Shown here: positions 50,259-59,138 of the stretch, in pieces
Position numbering within the stretch: position 1 is the stretch's first letter
Layout: the number at the start of each line of letters is the position of its first letter
Source of the DNA: Muribaculaceae bacterium
GTDB lineage: Bacteria; Bacteroidota; Bacteroidia; Bacteroidales; Muribaculaceae
Length of the DNA stretch: 61,803 bases
Reading direction: 5' to 3'
NCBI GenBank assembly: GCA_029060285.1
Contig: JAIDUH010000030.1
Span: forward strand, 1-61,803
Program-made: the position numbers and the translations under genes
Notes under the pieces: generated by a model
What the model saw: only the letters and a program-made list of their open reading frames with translations
Databases searched by the model: none
What the model was told of the DNA's origin: nothing

Positions 50259-52859
50259 ATGAACCGCATCAAATCTATTGTCGTCACATTCATTTGCAGT
50301 CTTGCACTTCTGAGTCCTTCCCGAATGACTGCCCTTGACAACTATGGGATCACAAGTGACACCCCAAAGGTAGGATACTTTCCGCTGATAACTTCAGATC
50401 AGGGCAACTCCACCCCGACTTCCATCGTAATGTCGGGAAAAGATCTACCCGGAATTGAAATAGCTGCGGAAAACCTCTCAGATGATTTCAAAAAAGTATG
50501 CGGGACTGCCGCCAATTTGATTAAAACGGAAAAAATTTCGCATGAAAACGGTATACCCTCCAATGTCATAATTGCAGGATCAGTGGAAAGTTCCGTGATA
50601 AAGGATCTTTTCAAGAATAAAAAGCTCAATGAGAAAGATCTCAAAGGGAAATTTGAAAAATATATAATGACAACTGTCGAAAATCCATATCCCGGTATCG
50701 AGAAGGCACTTGTCATAGCCGGAAGCGACCGCAGAGGCACAATATACGGCATTTATGAGCTTTCCGAGCAACTCGGAGTGTCTCCTTGGTATGATTGGGC
50801 AGATGTGCCTCCGACAAAACATGACGAACTATATATATCTGACGGCACGTACACAGCCGGAGAACCGGCTGTCAAATACCGCGGTATTTTCCTAAACGAC
50901 GAGGCTCCTTGCCTGACAAGCTGGGTCAAGAACACTTATGGCACAGACTATGGCGACCATCGCTTCTATGCACGTGTTTTCGAACTTTTGCTTCGACTTC
51001 GTGCCAATTTCATGTGGCCTGCCATGTGGGGATGGGCTTTCTATGCAGATGACCCCGAAAATCTTAATACTGCCGACAAGATGGGTATAATAATGGGCAC
51101 TTCTCATCATGAGCCGATGGCGCGCAACCACCAAGAATGGGCCCGCCACCGCAAAGAGAACGGAGCCTGGAACTATTCTACCAACCAAGAAGTCATTGAC
51201 CGCTTCTTCACAGAAGGCATACAGCGCATGAAGAACACGGAAGACGTAGTGACAATCGGAATGCGTGGCGACGGGGATGAAGCAATGAGCGCGGAGGCAG
51301 ATGTGGCACTCCTAAAGAAAGTAATTGACAATCAAAGGAAGATTATAGCAAAGGAGACCGGCAAGAAAGCAAAGGAAACTCCTCAAGTATGGGCACTGTA
51401 CAAAGAGGTGCTGGATTATTATGATGCAGGACTGCGTGCGCCGGACGATGTCATCTACCTTCTTTGTGATGACAATTGGGGAAATGTCAGAAGGCTTCCA
51501 AATGCTGAAGAAAGGAAACATCCGGGGGGATGGGGAATGTATTACCACGTAGACTATGTAGGAGCTCCACGAAACAGTAAGCTCCTGAACTGCACGCCTA
51601 TACAGAATATGTGGGAACAACTTGAACTTACCTTCGACTATGGAGTAGACAAACTCTGGATACTTAATGTAGGGGATCTGAAGCCTATGGAATATCCCAT
51701 AACGCTTTTCCTTGACATGGCTTGGAATCCTAAACAATTTACATCTGAAAATCTCTTAGGACACACGCTTAGATTCTTCGAGCAACAGCTTGGCCCGGAC
51801 CAGGCTAAAGAAGCTACGAGAATCTTCAATCTTCTTTGCAAATACAATGGCAGGGTGACCCCGGAAATGCTCGACCGCAATACTTATAATGTTCATACCG
51901 GTGAATGGAAGGAAGTGGCAGATGACTATATGCGACTTGAGGCTGAGGCTCTTCGCCAATATCTAACTCTCAGACCCGAACTAAGAGATGCTTACAATGA
52001 GCTTATACTTTTCCCACTGCAGCTGATGAGCAATCTTTATCAGATGTATTACGCCCAGGCCATGAACCACCATGCATATGCCAATGGTCTTCCGGAAGCT
52101 AATGAATGGGCAGCAGAAGTGAAGCGTTGCTTTGACCGGGATGCAGAACTGATGAAAAGCTACAACAAAGATATTGCCGGCGGGAAATGGGACGGCATGA
52201 TGACCCAGAAACATATCGGCTATAAGAGCTGGAACGATAATTTCCCTGCAGAAATACTTCCGAAGACCTCTACCCTTGATTCGGCGGAGAGGAATGCCGG
52301 TGGATATGCATTCAAGCCTGTGGATGGAGCCATTGTGATTGAGGCAGAGCATTTCAATACTGCCGAAAATGCCGCAAGTGGAGCTAAGTGGGAAGTATTG
52401 CCCTACATTGGACGTACATTAAGTGGAGTAGCAGTAAGACCTTATACGGAAAATCCGGAAGGAGCCGCGTTGAAGTATGCTGTCACATTACCGGAAGGCA
52501 CAGACAGCGTGACTGTGCATGTAATCACGAAATCAACACTTGCTTTCGACCGTAAAGAGGGACACAGATATACAGTGGGATTCGTGGGAAGTGAACCCGC
52601 AGAGGTTAATTTCAATGGCAACCTGAACGAGGAATCACAGAATATATACAGTGTCTTCTATCCGACAGTCGCACGCAGAGTAGTAGAGAAAAAAATACCA
52701 TTGAAAGTTGCAAAATCAGGAGAGAGCACACTTGAGATCAAACCGCTTGATCCGGGAATCGTTTTTGAAAAGATTGTCATCGACTTCGGAGGGTATGAGC
52801 CATCTTACCTTTTCGGCAAAGAAAGCCCTGTACAACGATTAACGATCAATGATAAATGA
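50259..52859 (+). CDS. GH115 xylan alpha-1,2-(methyl)glucuronidase
   Basis: The ATG at 50259 (MNRIKSIVVTFICSLALL) gives a good signal peptide; the ORF start 30 nt earlier adds nothing. The 866-aa product has the GH115 order: small alpha/beta domain (VIAGSDRRGTIYGIYELSEQLGVSPWYDWADVPP), barrel (YRGIFLNDEAPCL, RLRANFMWPAMW, MGTSHHEPMARN, VTIGMRGDGDEAM, VDYVGAPRNSKLLN), helical domain and C-terminal sandwich. It removes (4-O-methyl)glucuronic acid from glucuronoxylan. Transcribed away from the HTCS gene. Its last seven codons lie inside a 7-nt tandem repeat. Confidence 0.94.
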   Translation: MNRIKSIVVTFICSLALLSPSRMTALDNYGITSDTPKVGYFPLITSDQGNSTPTSIVMSGKDLPGIEIAAENLSDDFKKVCGTAANLIKTEKISHENGIPSNVIIAGSVESSVIKDLFKNKKLNEKDLKGKFEKYIMTTVENPYPGIEKALVIAGSDRRGTIYGIYELSEQLGVSPWYDWADVPPTKHDELYISDGTYTAGEPAVKYRGIFLNDEAPCLTSWVKNTYGTDYGDHRFYARVFELLLRLRANFMWPAMWGWAFYADDPENLNTADKMGIIMGTSHHEPMARNHQEWARHRKENGAWNYSTNQEVIDRFFTEGIQRMKNTEDVVTIGMRGDGDEAMSAEADVALLKKVIDNQRKIIAKETGKKAKETPQVWALYKEVLDYYDAGLRAPDDVIYLLCDDNWGNVRRLPNAEERKHPGGWGMYYHVDYVGAPRNSKLLNCTPIQNMWEQLELTFDYGVDKLWILNVGDLKPMEYPITLFLDMAWNPKQFTSENLLGHTLRFFEQQLGPDQAKEATRIFNLLCKYNGRVTPEMLDRNTYNVHTGEWKEVADDYMRLEAEALRQYLTLRPELRDAYNELILFPLQLMSNLYQMYYAQAMNHHAYANGLPEANEWAAEVKRCFDRDAELMKSYNKDIAGGKWDGMMTQKHIGYKSWNDNFPAEILPKTSTLDSAERNAGGYAFKPVDGAIVIEAEHFNTAENAASGAKWEVLPYIGRTLSGVAVRPYTENPEGAALKYAVTLPEGTDSVTVHVITKSTLAFDRKEGHRYTVGFVGSEPAEVNFNGNLNEESQNIYSVFYPTVARRVVEKKIPLKVAKSGESTLEIKPLDPGIVFEKIVIDFGGYEPSYLFGKESPVQRLTINDK

Positions 52860-52889
52860 TAAATGATAAATGATTAACGATCAACGATT
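52834..52889. repeat. 7-nt tandem repeat, eight units (AAYGATN), entering the GH115 coding end
   Basis: aacgatt-aacgatc-aatgata-aatgata-aatgata-aatgatt-aacgatc-aacgatt with exact period, then degenerate copies to about 52935. The first units encode the last residues of GH115 and supply its TGA stop. Confidence 0.9.
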
Positions 52890-53026
52890 AACGTTAATCT
52901 TAACGATTAATTAATGATTAATTATCAATAATTTAGCAAAACGTATGGAATCATAAAAGAATTATTGTCTGGATTACAAAGACTATCTGTTATCCTTTAT
53001 ACGTATCTCGCATAAAACTATCAATT

Positions 53027-53067
53027 ATCAGCATTCCTTCAAGCTTTTTATTAGAGGGGATGCTGAT
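53027..53067 (+). terminator. Stem-loop, possible GH115 terminator
   Basis: An 11-bp stem (ATCAGCATTCC against GGGATGCTGAT, one wobble pair) with an 18-nt loop. The following T-rich stretch is weak, so termination is uncertain. Confidence 0.4.
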
Positions 53068-53078
53068 CTGTAATTTAT

Positions 53079-53110
53079 ATTGCATAATTAAAATAAAAAT
53101 TGTAAATTTG
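53079..53110 (+). promoter_or_regulatory. Promoter of the barrel/lipoprotein operon
   Basis: ATTG, 20 nt, TAAATTTG, followed by GC; about 78 nt before the start at 53189. Confidence 0.7.
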
Positions 53111-53188
53111 CGATAGATTTTATCTATATATCGAAGCCGTCTCGACTTCGTCTTTATTTAGGCAAGCCATATATCAAACTTTCATTTT

Positions 53189-54145
53189 ATGAATAGATTT
53201 TTACTGATTATTATTTTAGGAATTCTCTCTACAGCAAGTGCCGTCGGCAGGGAGACCATCACAGGCACGGTGGTAGACCGCAAAGGGGAACCGATACCTG
53301 GAGTAAAAGTGGAAATTCCGGGATCATCAGAGTTTGTTTTCACTGATCTTGACGGCAAATTTCAGATTATACTTCGTGAGCCGACAAAAAAACTATTGTT
53401 TTCCTATCCTGGCACAGGGGAAATGGCATATAAGGTTAGCCCTGAAATGCACATAGTGCTTGGCAAAGGTATGGCTCAACCGGATAAGAGATTCAGATAC
53501 ATGCTCGATCTCGAAGGGGGCATAGGAATAAAAGGAAGAACCACTATAAAGAGCGGTAACAACATAATCCAAAACATTCAGACATTCCTTCTTACCGGTC
53601 CTATCTACACTTGGGGCTATCAGATAAACAATCATGTTTTTGCCGGCTTAGGTTTCGGAGCTTATCTTGATATTTCAAGATGCCGAGAGATTGAAGAGGG
53701 ACATTCTTATTATGACTCATGGATGAATTTTCCTTTCACAGGAGTTCATGTCCCACTATTCCTGGCAGCACGCTATGACTTTGGACTGACTAAAAAGACT
53801 GCACCATATGTCGATCTCAGAGTTGGATGTATGGGCTTTATTGGCACTGACGGGCATATATGCTCCGCATATCATTATGACTATGACATTTACAACAGTT
53901 CTTACCTTACCGTCACTAAAAGAAATTCCTTTTCTTTTTTCATAGCACCATCAATCGGCTACCGAGTCTCAATCTACAAGAATTTTGGAATGAATTTCGG
54001 CATCAGGTATATGACCGGGATGAGGAACAAGTTACTTGCGGAATCAAGTTTTGATAGTCATTCTGGTTTTAACGAAGAAAAATCATCAATCTTCAAACAA
54101 AGGGCATCTGACATGATCCTATTCAACATAGGATTTGATTTTTAA
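53189..54145 (+). CDS. Outer-membrane beta-barrel protein with N-terminal regulatory-like domain
   Basis: 318 aa. Signal peptide ending near SAVG. Residues about 22-95 are a carboxypeptidase-regulatory-like sandwich (ITGTVVDRKGEPIPGVKVEI). The rest alternates aromatic and glycine residues and ends in FNIGFDF, the pattern of an 8-10-stranded outer-membrane barrel. No function can be named. First gene of a three-gene operon (spacers 31 and 25 nt) with another barrel and a lipoprotein, which suggests a surface complex (inference). Confidence 0.75.
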   Translation: MNRFLLIIILGILSTASAVGRETITGTVVDRKGEPIPGVKVEIPGSSEFVFTDLDGKFQIILREPTKKLLFSYPGTGEMAYKVSPEMHIVLGKGMAQPDKRFRYMLDLEGGIGIKGRTTIKSGNNIIQNIQTFLLTGPIYTWGYQINNHVFAGLGFGAYLDISRCREIEEGHSYYDSWMNFPFTGVHVPLFLAARYDFGLTKKTAPYVDLRVGCMGFIGTDGHICSAYHYDYDIYNSSYLTVTKRNSFSFFIAPSIGYRVSIYKNFGMNFGIRYMTGMRNKLLAESSFDSHSGFNEEKSSIFKQRASDMILFNIGFDF

Positions 54146-54176
54146 TCCCTAATCTTTTCATTTTATCAATTAAGTA

Positions 54177-55289
54177 ATGAACATCAATAAGATACTCAGT
54201 CGATTAGCGACCATTAGCCTGATATTTGCACTATATTCATGTGCTGATGACAATTATTACGACATGGGAGGGATTGACACCAAGCGTGTCGCCTTTACAG
54301 CCATCAACCGCGACTTAGCCAATGAAGCGGAATCCTCTATTTATAGGGATTATTATGATCTTCCGGATCGCGACATTACATTCCCAATCAAAGTATTCAA
54401 GAATCAAATATTCAATGGTGAAGAATCCGTCTTAGGAGAATACTCAATTAACTTACGGAAAGAGTCAGAGATATGGTCTGGAGGATACAACGAGATTGTC
54501 ATAACGTTTATCCCGAGTCATTCTGAAGAGAAAGAAGCTACATTTACAATGCCTGACGGTTCCGTCTATTCAGTCACCTCAGAAAATCCCACCATAATTT
54601 GGACTCCTGACTCGACTATGGGCCAAAATGCATTTTCTTGGGTTGGAGAATCTTATATAAAAGCAGAAAGTAGATATACAATAGGGAAGACCCAATATCA
54701 CAACGTAGGATATGTATATGTGAATTTCAACACTAACCTGAGATTCAATAAAACTGTAGGTAAATGGTTTGAGTCATACTGGGCAAACGGAGATCCATTG
54801 ACCGCCAAATCTTATGTAAAATTCACTGCAGAAAATCTCACTGTCGGCAGCAGTGACAGAGGCACCTCATCAAACCGACTTTTCCCCGAAACAGAAATAA
54901 CACGAAATGATCAATTTACCATTCAATACATAGGATATGATGGAGGGCATAGAGTATATAATAAGACTCTGACAAAAAATGATTTCTTAGCATTAGGAGG
55001 AAGTGACATCCGTTTTACGTTCCTTCCAGAGGAAGGACAGAAAGAGATGATTTTGAGCCTGCCTGATGGACAACGGATCACCTTGACTATCGACAATCCA
55101 TCCTACATATGGCATGTCAGCCGTGAAGATATAAACAATTACTATTATTACAGCACCATTTATGGACAATCTATATATATAAAAGATGGATTTAACATAG
55201 AAGGAGAAGGTGAAATTGAAATGATGTCCATGACGGAAATATGGTATGACAAGGAGACCGGAAGATTCCGTTCTGATTATTGGCTGTAA
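54177..55289 (+). CDS. Lipoprotein with two tandem homologous domains, unknown function
   Basis: 370 aa, lipobox in IFALYSCADDN. Two repeats of about 170 residues: ITFIPSHSEEKEATFTMPDG / RFTFLPEEGQKEMILSLPDG, each followed by NPTIIW / NPSYIW, and FNKTVGKWFESYW / YDKETGRFRSDYW closing each copy. I do not recognise the family; it may be related to the DUF1735/DUF4843 type of surface proteins. It lies between two barrel genes and is probably displayed with them on the cell surface. Confidence 0.7.
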   Translation: MNINKILSRLATISLIFALYSCADDNYYDMGGIDTKRVAFTAINRDLANEAESSIYRDYYDLPDRDITFPIKVFKNQIFNGEESVLGEYSINLRKESEIWSGGYNEIVITFIPSHSEEKEATFTMPDGSVYSVTSENPTIIWTPDSTMGQNAFSWVGESYIKAESRYTIGKTQYHNVGYVYVNFNTNLRFNKTVGKWFESYWANGDPLTAKSYVKFTAENLTVGSSDRGTSSNRLFPETEITRNDQFTIQYIGYDGGHRVYNKTLTKNDFLALGGSDIRFTFLPEEGQKEMILSLPDGQRITLTIDNPSYIWHVSREDINNYYYYSTIYGQSIYIKDGFNIEGEGEIEMMSMTEIWYDKETGRFRSDYWL

Positions 55290-55314
55290 ATCACATTTTT
55301 GACAACAAAATAAT

Positions 55315-55956
55315 ATGAAACATAAACGAATAATATTATCGTTGGCGCTCATGCTTGGGGTGCTGAGTGTCCACGCACAGGAATGGCGCGGTTTTCTGGA
55401 AATATTTGCCGGTATCGGACCTGTGAAATCCAACATCACCCTGCAAAGCGACAGGATAGATAACGTATGGAATCCTCTTTCATTTGGACTTAACTATACG
55501 ATGGGGGTCAAGGTATGGGATCAACTTTATGCCGGTGTCGGCATTGGAGGATACACTGCATATGTAACTTACAACTACAAGGATATGAGCAACTACGGAT
55601 ACTCTTTCCCATCATTATATTTCCCGGTATTTGCAAATGTAAGGTGGATCCCAAATACAGCTAAGAGAATCAACCCATATGCTGATATCAAAATCGGCTA
55701 TCAAATGGGAACAGAATTAGAGGATAACTCTATCTGGGGTATCAGAGATAGCGACTGCTATATGGAACATAAAAACGGAGTCTTTCTTCAACCCGGATTA
55801 GGATTGAGGATTGGTAAAGACTCCGCTTTTAATATAGGAATAGCTTATAATGTGTTTATGAATAGGGATTATATTGCTACGAATGGACCTACTATAGTTG
55901 AAAGAATCAGCAAAAACCACGGAAGCTTTATGCTCACGTTTGGAGCTGATTTTTGA
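55315..55956 (+). CDS. Small outer-membrane beta-barrel protein
   Basis: 213 aa with a signal peptide ending SVHA-Q. Then a porin-like barrel: repeating GVKVWDQLYAGVGIGGY, PSLYFPVFANVRW, FLQPGLGLRIGKDSAFNIG, ending LTFGADF with a terminal Phe typical of outer-membrane insertion. Its stop codon directly abuts the stop codon of the convergent GH105-GH154 gene, leaving no room for a terminator between them. Confidence 0.75.
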   Translation: MKHKRIILSLALMLGVLSVHAQEWRGFLEIFAGIGPVKSNITLQSDRIDNVWNPLSFGLNYTMGVKVWDQLYAGVGIGGYTAYVTYNYKDMSNYGYSFPSLYFPVFANVRWIPNTAKRINPYADIKIGYQMGTELEDNSIWGIRDSDCYMEHKNGVFLQPGLGLRIGKDSAFNIGIAYNVFMNRDYIATNGPTIVERISKNHGSFMLTFGADF

Positions 55957-58272
55957 TTAGTAGCGGTCGCGGGTGATAATGGTGTCTTTCCAAATGTGGT
56001 CTTTTGGGAAGGGTTGGCTGCCCCAGGCTTTCTGGTTGGTCCAGGGCTGGGGAGCGTCGCTCCAGAAGGGATGCGTTGCCGGCAGACCCAGTGGAAGGAG
56101 TGAGAGGGAGGTCATGTAGAGCGAGCCGTTGTTTGTGTACCAGTCAGCTATGTTGGGTTGGCGTCCGGCAAAGCCAATTGTCAAGTATCCTCCTTCATTG
56201 AAATTTTCTTTGCCATCATACATATTATGCATCACTTTGGTAAGTGCAGAACGTACTTGCCCATTGGTCAGACCTTCGGGAAGTTTCTCGTATAATGCCA
56301 TAAGAGCAAGAGGTTGCATAGTCGCCATTCGGTATGGTATCGAGCGTCCAAACACAGGGAATGTCCCTTCAGGAGAGATAAAACGTTCGAGGACAATGCT
56401 ATATTTCTGAGCACGTCTGAGGGCTCGCTCGTAATATTTGCCATAATCGATACGGTTCCACTTTCCGGCATCCTGCATTGCTTTCAGAGTCTCGAGATAC
56501 ATCGGATGGAACACGTAGCTGCTGTAGTAGTCGAAGGCAAAATCAGGTCCGTCGGCATACCAACCGTCACCGGCATACCATTCCTCCACCTTACGGACGG
56601 CAGAGTTAACACGGTATTCATCGCAATCAGCACCGGATTTGGCAAGGAAACTCTCAATGAGAGCGGAGAAGAGAAGCCAGTTGGTATAAGGGGGATCAAT
56701 ATGGCGGATATTTATGAAATTCTTGATATAGCGGTCTTTTGTAGTCTGGTCGAGAGGCATCCAAAGAGCGTCATAGGCGCGGAGGAAGGATTCTGCAATA
56801 TAGGCGGCATCCACCATCACCTGTCCCTCACCACCCCATAAAAGACAGTCGGGACTTTCAGGGTCAACAGCATTGGCATAACTTTTCAAAGCCCATTCAC
56901 GGAGTTGCCTACGCATTTTTCCTTCCTCAGTGTCATCATCAGGGAGAGCAAGCCAAGGAGCGATACCTGCCATAAGACGGCCAAATGCTTCCATATATGT
57001 CACCTTTTTATTTCGACCATCCCAATTGGGACTTACCTCTACAAGCATATCTTTCTGCAGCTCCCCATTTGCCATCTTACTAAGTATGGGAGCAGCCATA
57101 TCATATGCCATCTTAGCCCAGTAGGCACGATCCTCATTGCTCTCCTTTTCGAGCATTCTGACGTATTCACTTGCTGCGAGAAGGAATGCTCCCGTGCCAA
57201 AGTTGCTTGTCGAATTGCGGTCAACGACCTGTCCCGGGATTGCCTTCTCCCCTATCGGCTGTACATAGCCTACCGAGCCATCTTTCTGAAGAGCTGTCTT
57301 AGAGAGATAGTTCCATCCTTTCTTCGCGGCTTCAAGGTATTTAGGATCTTTGAGATAACCATTATTTATGCCACAAAGAAGCCCATAGGTGAAAAATGCG
57401 GTTCCACTTGTTTCCGGACCAGGGGCATGCTCCTCGTCATACATGGAGCGACTCCAATAGCCATCAGGTTGCTGGCAAGCCACTACGGCCTCAGCCATAC
57501 CTTTATATTTATCTTCGAAAAATTTGCGATGTTCCCAGTCGGCTGGAGCATCTTTCAGCACCTTTGCCAGACCGGCAAGCACCCAGCCGTCGCCGCGCGC
57601 CCAGAAGTCTTTCTTTCCGTTGGCACTTTTATGTTTAGGATATACGTACTTGGCATCGCGATAATAGAGTTTTTCCTCAGGATCATACATTATTGTATCG
57701 CTGACCTGAATGTATTCGTAAAGTTTGTCGAGATACTTCTTATTTCCGGTGATTTTATGGAGTTTTGTCATCACCGGCATCACCATATAGAGGCCGTCAG
57801 CCCACCACCAATAGTCGTTCTGAGGGGTAGACATCTGATATTCCATCACTTCTTTAGCGCGACGAATTCTCTTGTCGTCAGGAAGGATATTATATAGGTC
57901 GGCATAAGTCTGGAAGCAGACTTGCCAATCTCCAAACATGACGTAATCATCCCCCTCTCCATAATGATCATATTTCCATTTAGAACGATCCTTACCTTTG
58001 GCGCCCTGCCAGCCATTGTGCTCAGCCCACCGTTCGGAGTATTCCTTCCATTCAGGATTTCCGGTAAGGAAGAAAGCCTCCATATTTCCTGTATGATAGG
58101 CTGCATTGTCCCAAAAGGCATTAGTTTCAGGAGAATGCGTGGTTTGCCAATGGTTGTTGACCTTAGTGATAATATCACGGACAGCCTTTGACTCCTTAGT
58201 CACTGCGGCAGATACAGAAAAAGCACTTCCTGCTAAAAGAGCCACTACAATGAGCAATGTCTTGAATTTCAT
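55957..58272 (-). CDS. GH105 - GH154 (DUF2264) fusion, glucuronyl-acting
   Basis: A 771-aa secreted protein (signal peptide AFSVSA-A). Residues about 25-375 are an (alpha/alpha)6 domain of GH105 type, with DYWWWADGLYMVMPVM (family acid Asp) and FWARGDGWVLAGLAKVL. Residues about 380-765 are a DUF2264/GH154 domain (EAFGRLMAGIAPWLALP, DCLLWGGEGQVMVDAAYIAESFLRA, WYADGPDFAFDYYSSYVFHPMYL). GH105 removes unsaturated uronates and GH154 is a beta-glucuronidase family, so both halves may act on uronic acid side chains. It has its own -7 box and is not obviously in the HTCS regulon. Confidence 0.83.
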   Translation of the reverse strand: MKFKTLLIVVALLAGSAFSVSAAVTKESKAVRDIITKVNNHWQTTHSPETNAFWDNAAYHTGNMEAFFLTGNPEWKEYSERWAEHNGWQGAKGKDRSKWKYDHYGEGDDYVMFGDWQVCFQTYADLYNILPDDKRIRRAKEVMEYQMSTPQNDYWWWADGLYMVMPVMTKLHKITGNKKYLDKLYEYIQVSDTIMYDPEEKLYYRDAKYVYPKHKSANGKKDFWARGDGWVLAGLAKVLKDAPADWEHRKFFEDKYKGMAEAVVACQQPDGYWSRSMYDEEHAPGPETSGTAFFTYGLLCGINNGYLKDPKYLEAAKKGWNYLSKTALQKDGSVGYVQPIGEKAIPGQVVDRNSTSNFGTGAFLLAASEYVRMLEKESNEDRAYWAKMAYDMAAPILSKMANGELQKDMLVEVSPNWDGRNKKVTYMEAFGRLMAGIAPWLALPDDDTEEGKMRRQLREWALKSYANAVDPESPDCLLWGGEGQVMVDAAYIAESFLRAYDALWMPLDQTTKDRYIKNFINIRHIDPPYTNWLLFSALIESFLAKSGADCDEYRVNSAVRKVEEWYAGDGWYADGPDFAFDYYSSYVFHPMYLETLKAMQDAGKWNRIDYGKYYERALRRAQKYSIVLERFISPEGTFPVFGRSIPYRMATMQPLALMALYEKLPEGLTNGQVRSALTKVMHNMYDGKENFNEGGYLTIGFAGRQPNIADWYTNNGSLYMTSLSLLPLGLPATHPFWSDAPQPWTNQKAWGSQPFPKDHIWKDTIITRDRY

Positions 58273-58307
58273 GATTATTAGTTATGATTCGATTAAATAC
58301 TATAATG

Positions 58308-58315
58308 CAAAATTA
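58308..58315 (-). promoter_or_regulatory. -7 box of the GH105-GH154 gene
   Basis: TAATTTTGCAT on the minus strand, 35 nt before the ATG. No -33 TTTG at 19-21 nt. Confidence 0.45.
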
Positions 58316-58356
58316 ATAAAAAAATTTTTCATATCATAAGACAAATCGATAATATT

Positions 58357-58374
58357 TTTCACAAAATTGTGAAA
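58357..58374. promoter_or_regulatory. Candidate HigA operator
   Basis: TTTCACAA-AA-TTGTGAAA, a perfect 8-bp inverted repeat covering the -33 element of the higBA promoter. The position suits autorepression by the HigA antitoxin. Confidence 0.6.
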
Positions 58375-58398
58375 TGTCATTTTTTTTTTATATCTTTG
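58366..58398 (+). promoter_or_regulatory. Promoter of higBA
   Basis: ATTG, 21 nt, TATCTTTGC. The -7 box ends 17 nt before the higB ATG, so the leader is very short. Confidence 0.7.
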
Positions 58399-58415
58399 CA
58401 TAATATTTTCCGACT

Positions 58416-58733
58416 ATGATAGTAACTTTTGAGAAAAAATATTTACAAGAGCTTTTTGAGATTGGACGGTGTTCGGATAAGAAACATCGCTTTCAACCTC
58501 AAATAATAAAGAACTATCGCAAACGCATAGAGCAACTGCAATCCGCTCCCAATACAGAAACTCTTTACCAGTTTAAATCATTGAATTTTGAATCTTTAAA
58601 AGGAGAAAAGGCCGGTTTATTTTCTATAAGAGTCAATGACCAAAACCGAATAGAATTTACTATTAATAAGCAAACAGAACAACCGCTTTTGACAATTTGC
58701 TGCATTGAGGAGCTTACTAATCATTATGAATAA
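58416..58733 (+). CDS. higB: HigB-type toxin (RelE/ParE-like mRNA interferase)
   Basis: 105 aa, soluble. Resembles the HigB/plasmid-killer family: LQSAPNTETLYQFKSLNFESLKGEKAGLFSIRVNDQNRIEFTI, the compact RelE fold with a basic groove. Followed after 33 nt by a HigA-type antitoxin gene, the normal toxin-first order of hig systems. Family members cut ribosome-bound mRNA. It lies beside the PUL but has no visible link to xylan use; it may stabilise this region. Confidence 0.82.
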   Translation: MIVTFEKKYLQELFEIGRCSDKKHRFQPQIIKNYRKRIEQLQSAPNTETLYQFKSLNFESLKGEKAGLFSIRVNDQNRIEFTINKQTEQPLLTICCIEELTNHYE

Positions 58734-58766
58734 AATAAGATATTAATACTTTAACATTTATATAAA

Positions 58767-59081
58767 ATGACAACAAAAAATATCATCACTCCCGAGCCAA
58801 CCCATCCCGGTGAGTTTTTAAGGGAGGAAATTGAATATAGAGGTATCACCCAAACAAAATTGGCTAATGATATTGGAGTAAAAGTTTCTCTGCTAAACGA
58901 ACTGATTAACGGGAAGCGGGATTTTACCATAGAATATGCCATGATGATTGAGGCAGCTTTGGGAATTGATGCAGATTTCTGGATCAATCAGCAAGCAAGC
59001 TATAATAAATCAAAAGCAACTCATGACACATCGTTCATGGCAAAACTTGCACATATCCGGCAAATAGCAGCTGCCCTTTGA
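58767..59081 (+). CDS. higA: HigA-type antitoxin (XRE helix-turn-helix)
   Basis: 104 aa. The N terminus PTHPGEFLREEIEYRGITQTKLAND is diagnostic of HigA. The helix-turn-helix covers about residues 20-65 (LANDIGVKVSLLNELINGKR), followed by ALGIDADFWINQQASYN. It neutralises HigB and probably represses the operon at the 58357 inverted repeat. Confidence 0.9.
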   Translation: MTTKNIITPEPTHPGEFLREEIEYRGITQTKLANDIGVKVSLLNELINGKRDFTIEYAMMIEAALGIDADFWINQQASYNKSKATHDTSFMAKLAHIRQIAAAL

Positions 59082-59138
59082 AATCGCTGCCTTGTCAATA
59101 ATTAACTTGAATTTTTAATCATAATCTTTAACAATATC

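Larger units (their letters stand above)
52860..53188. other. Intergenic region between GH115 and the barrel/lipoprotein operon
   Basis: 329 bp holding the rest of the AAYGATN repeat, a stem-loop (53027-53067) and the promoter of the next operon (53079-53110). A small GATAGA-TTT-TATCTAT inverted repeat follows the promoter. Confidence 0.7.
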
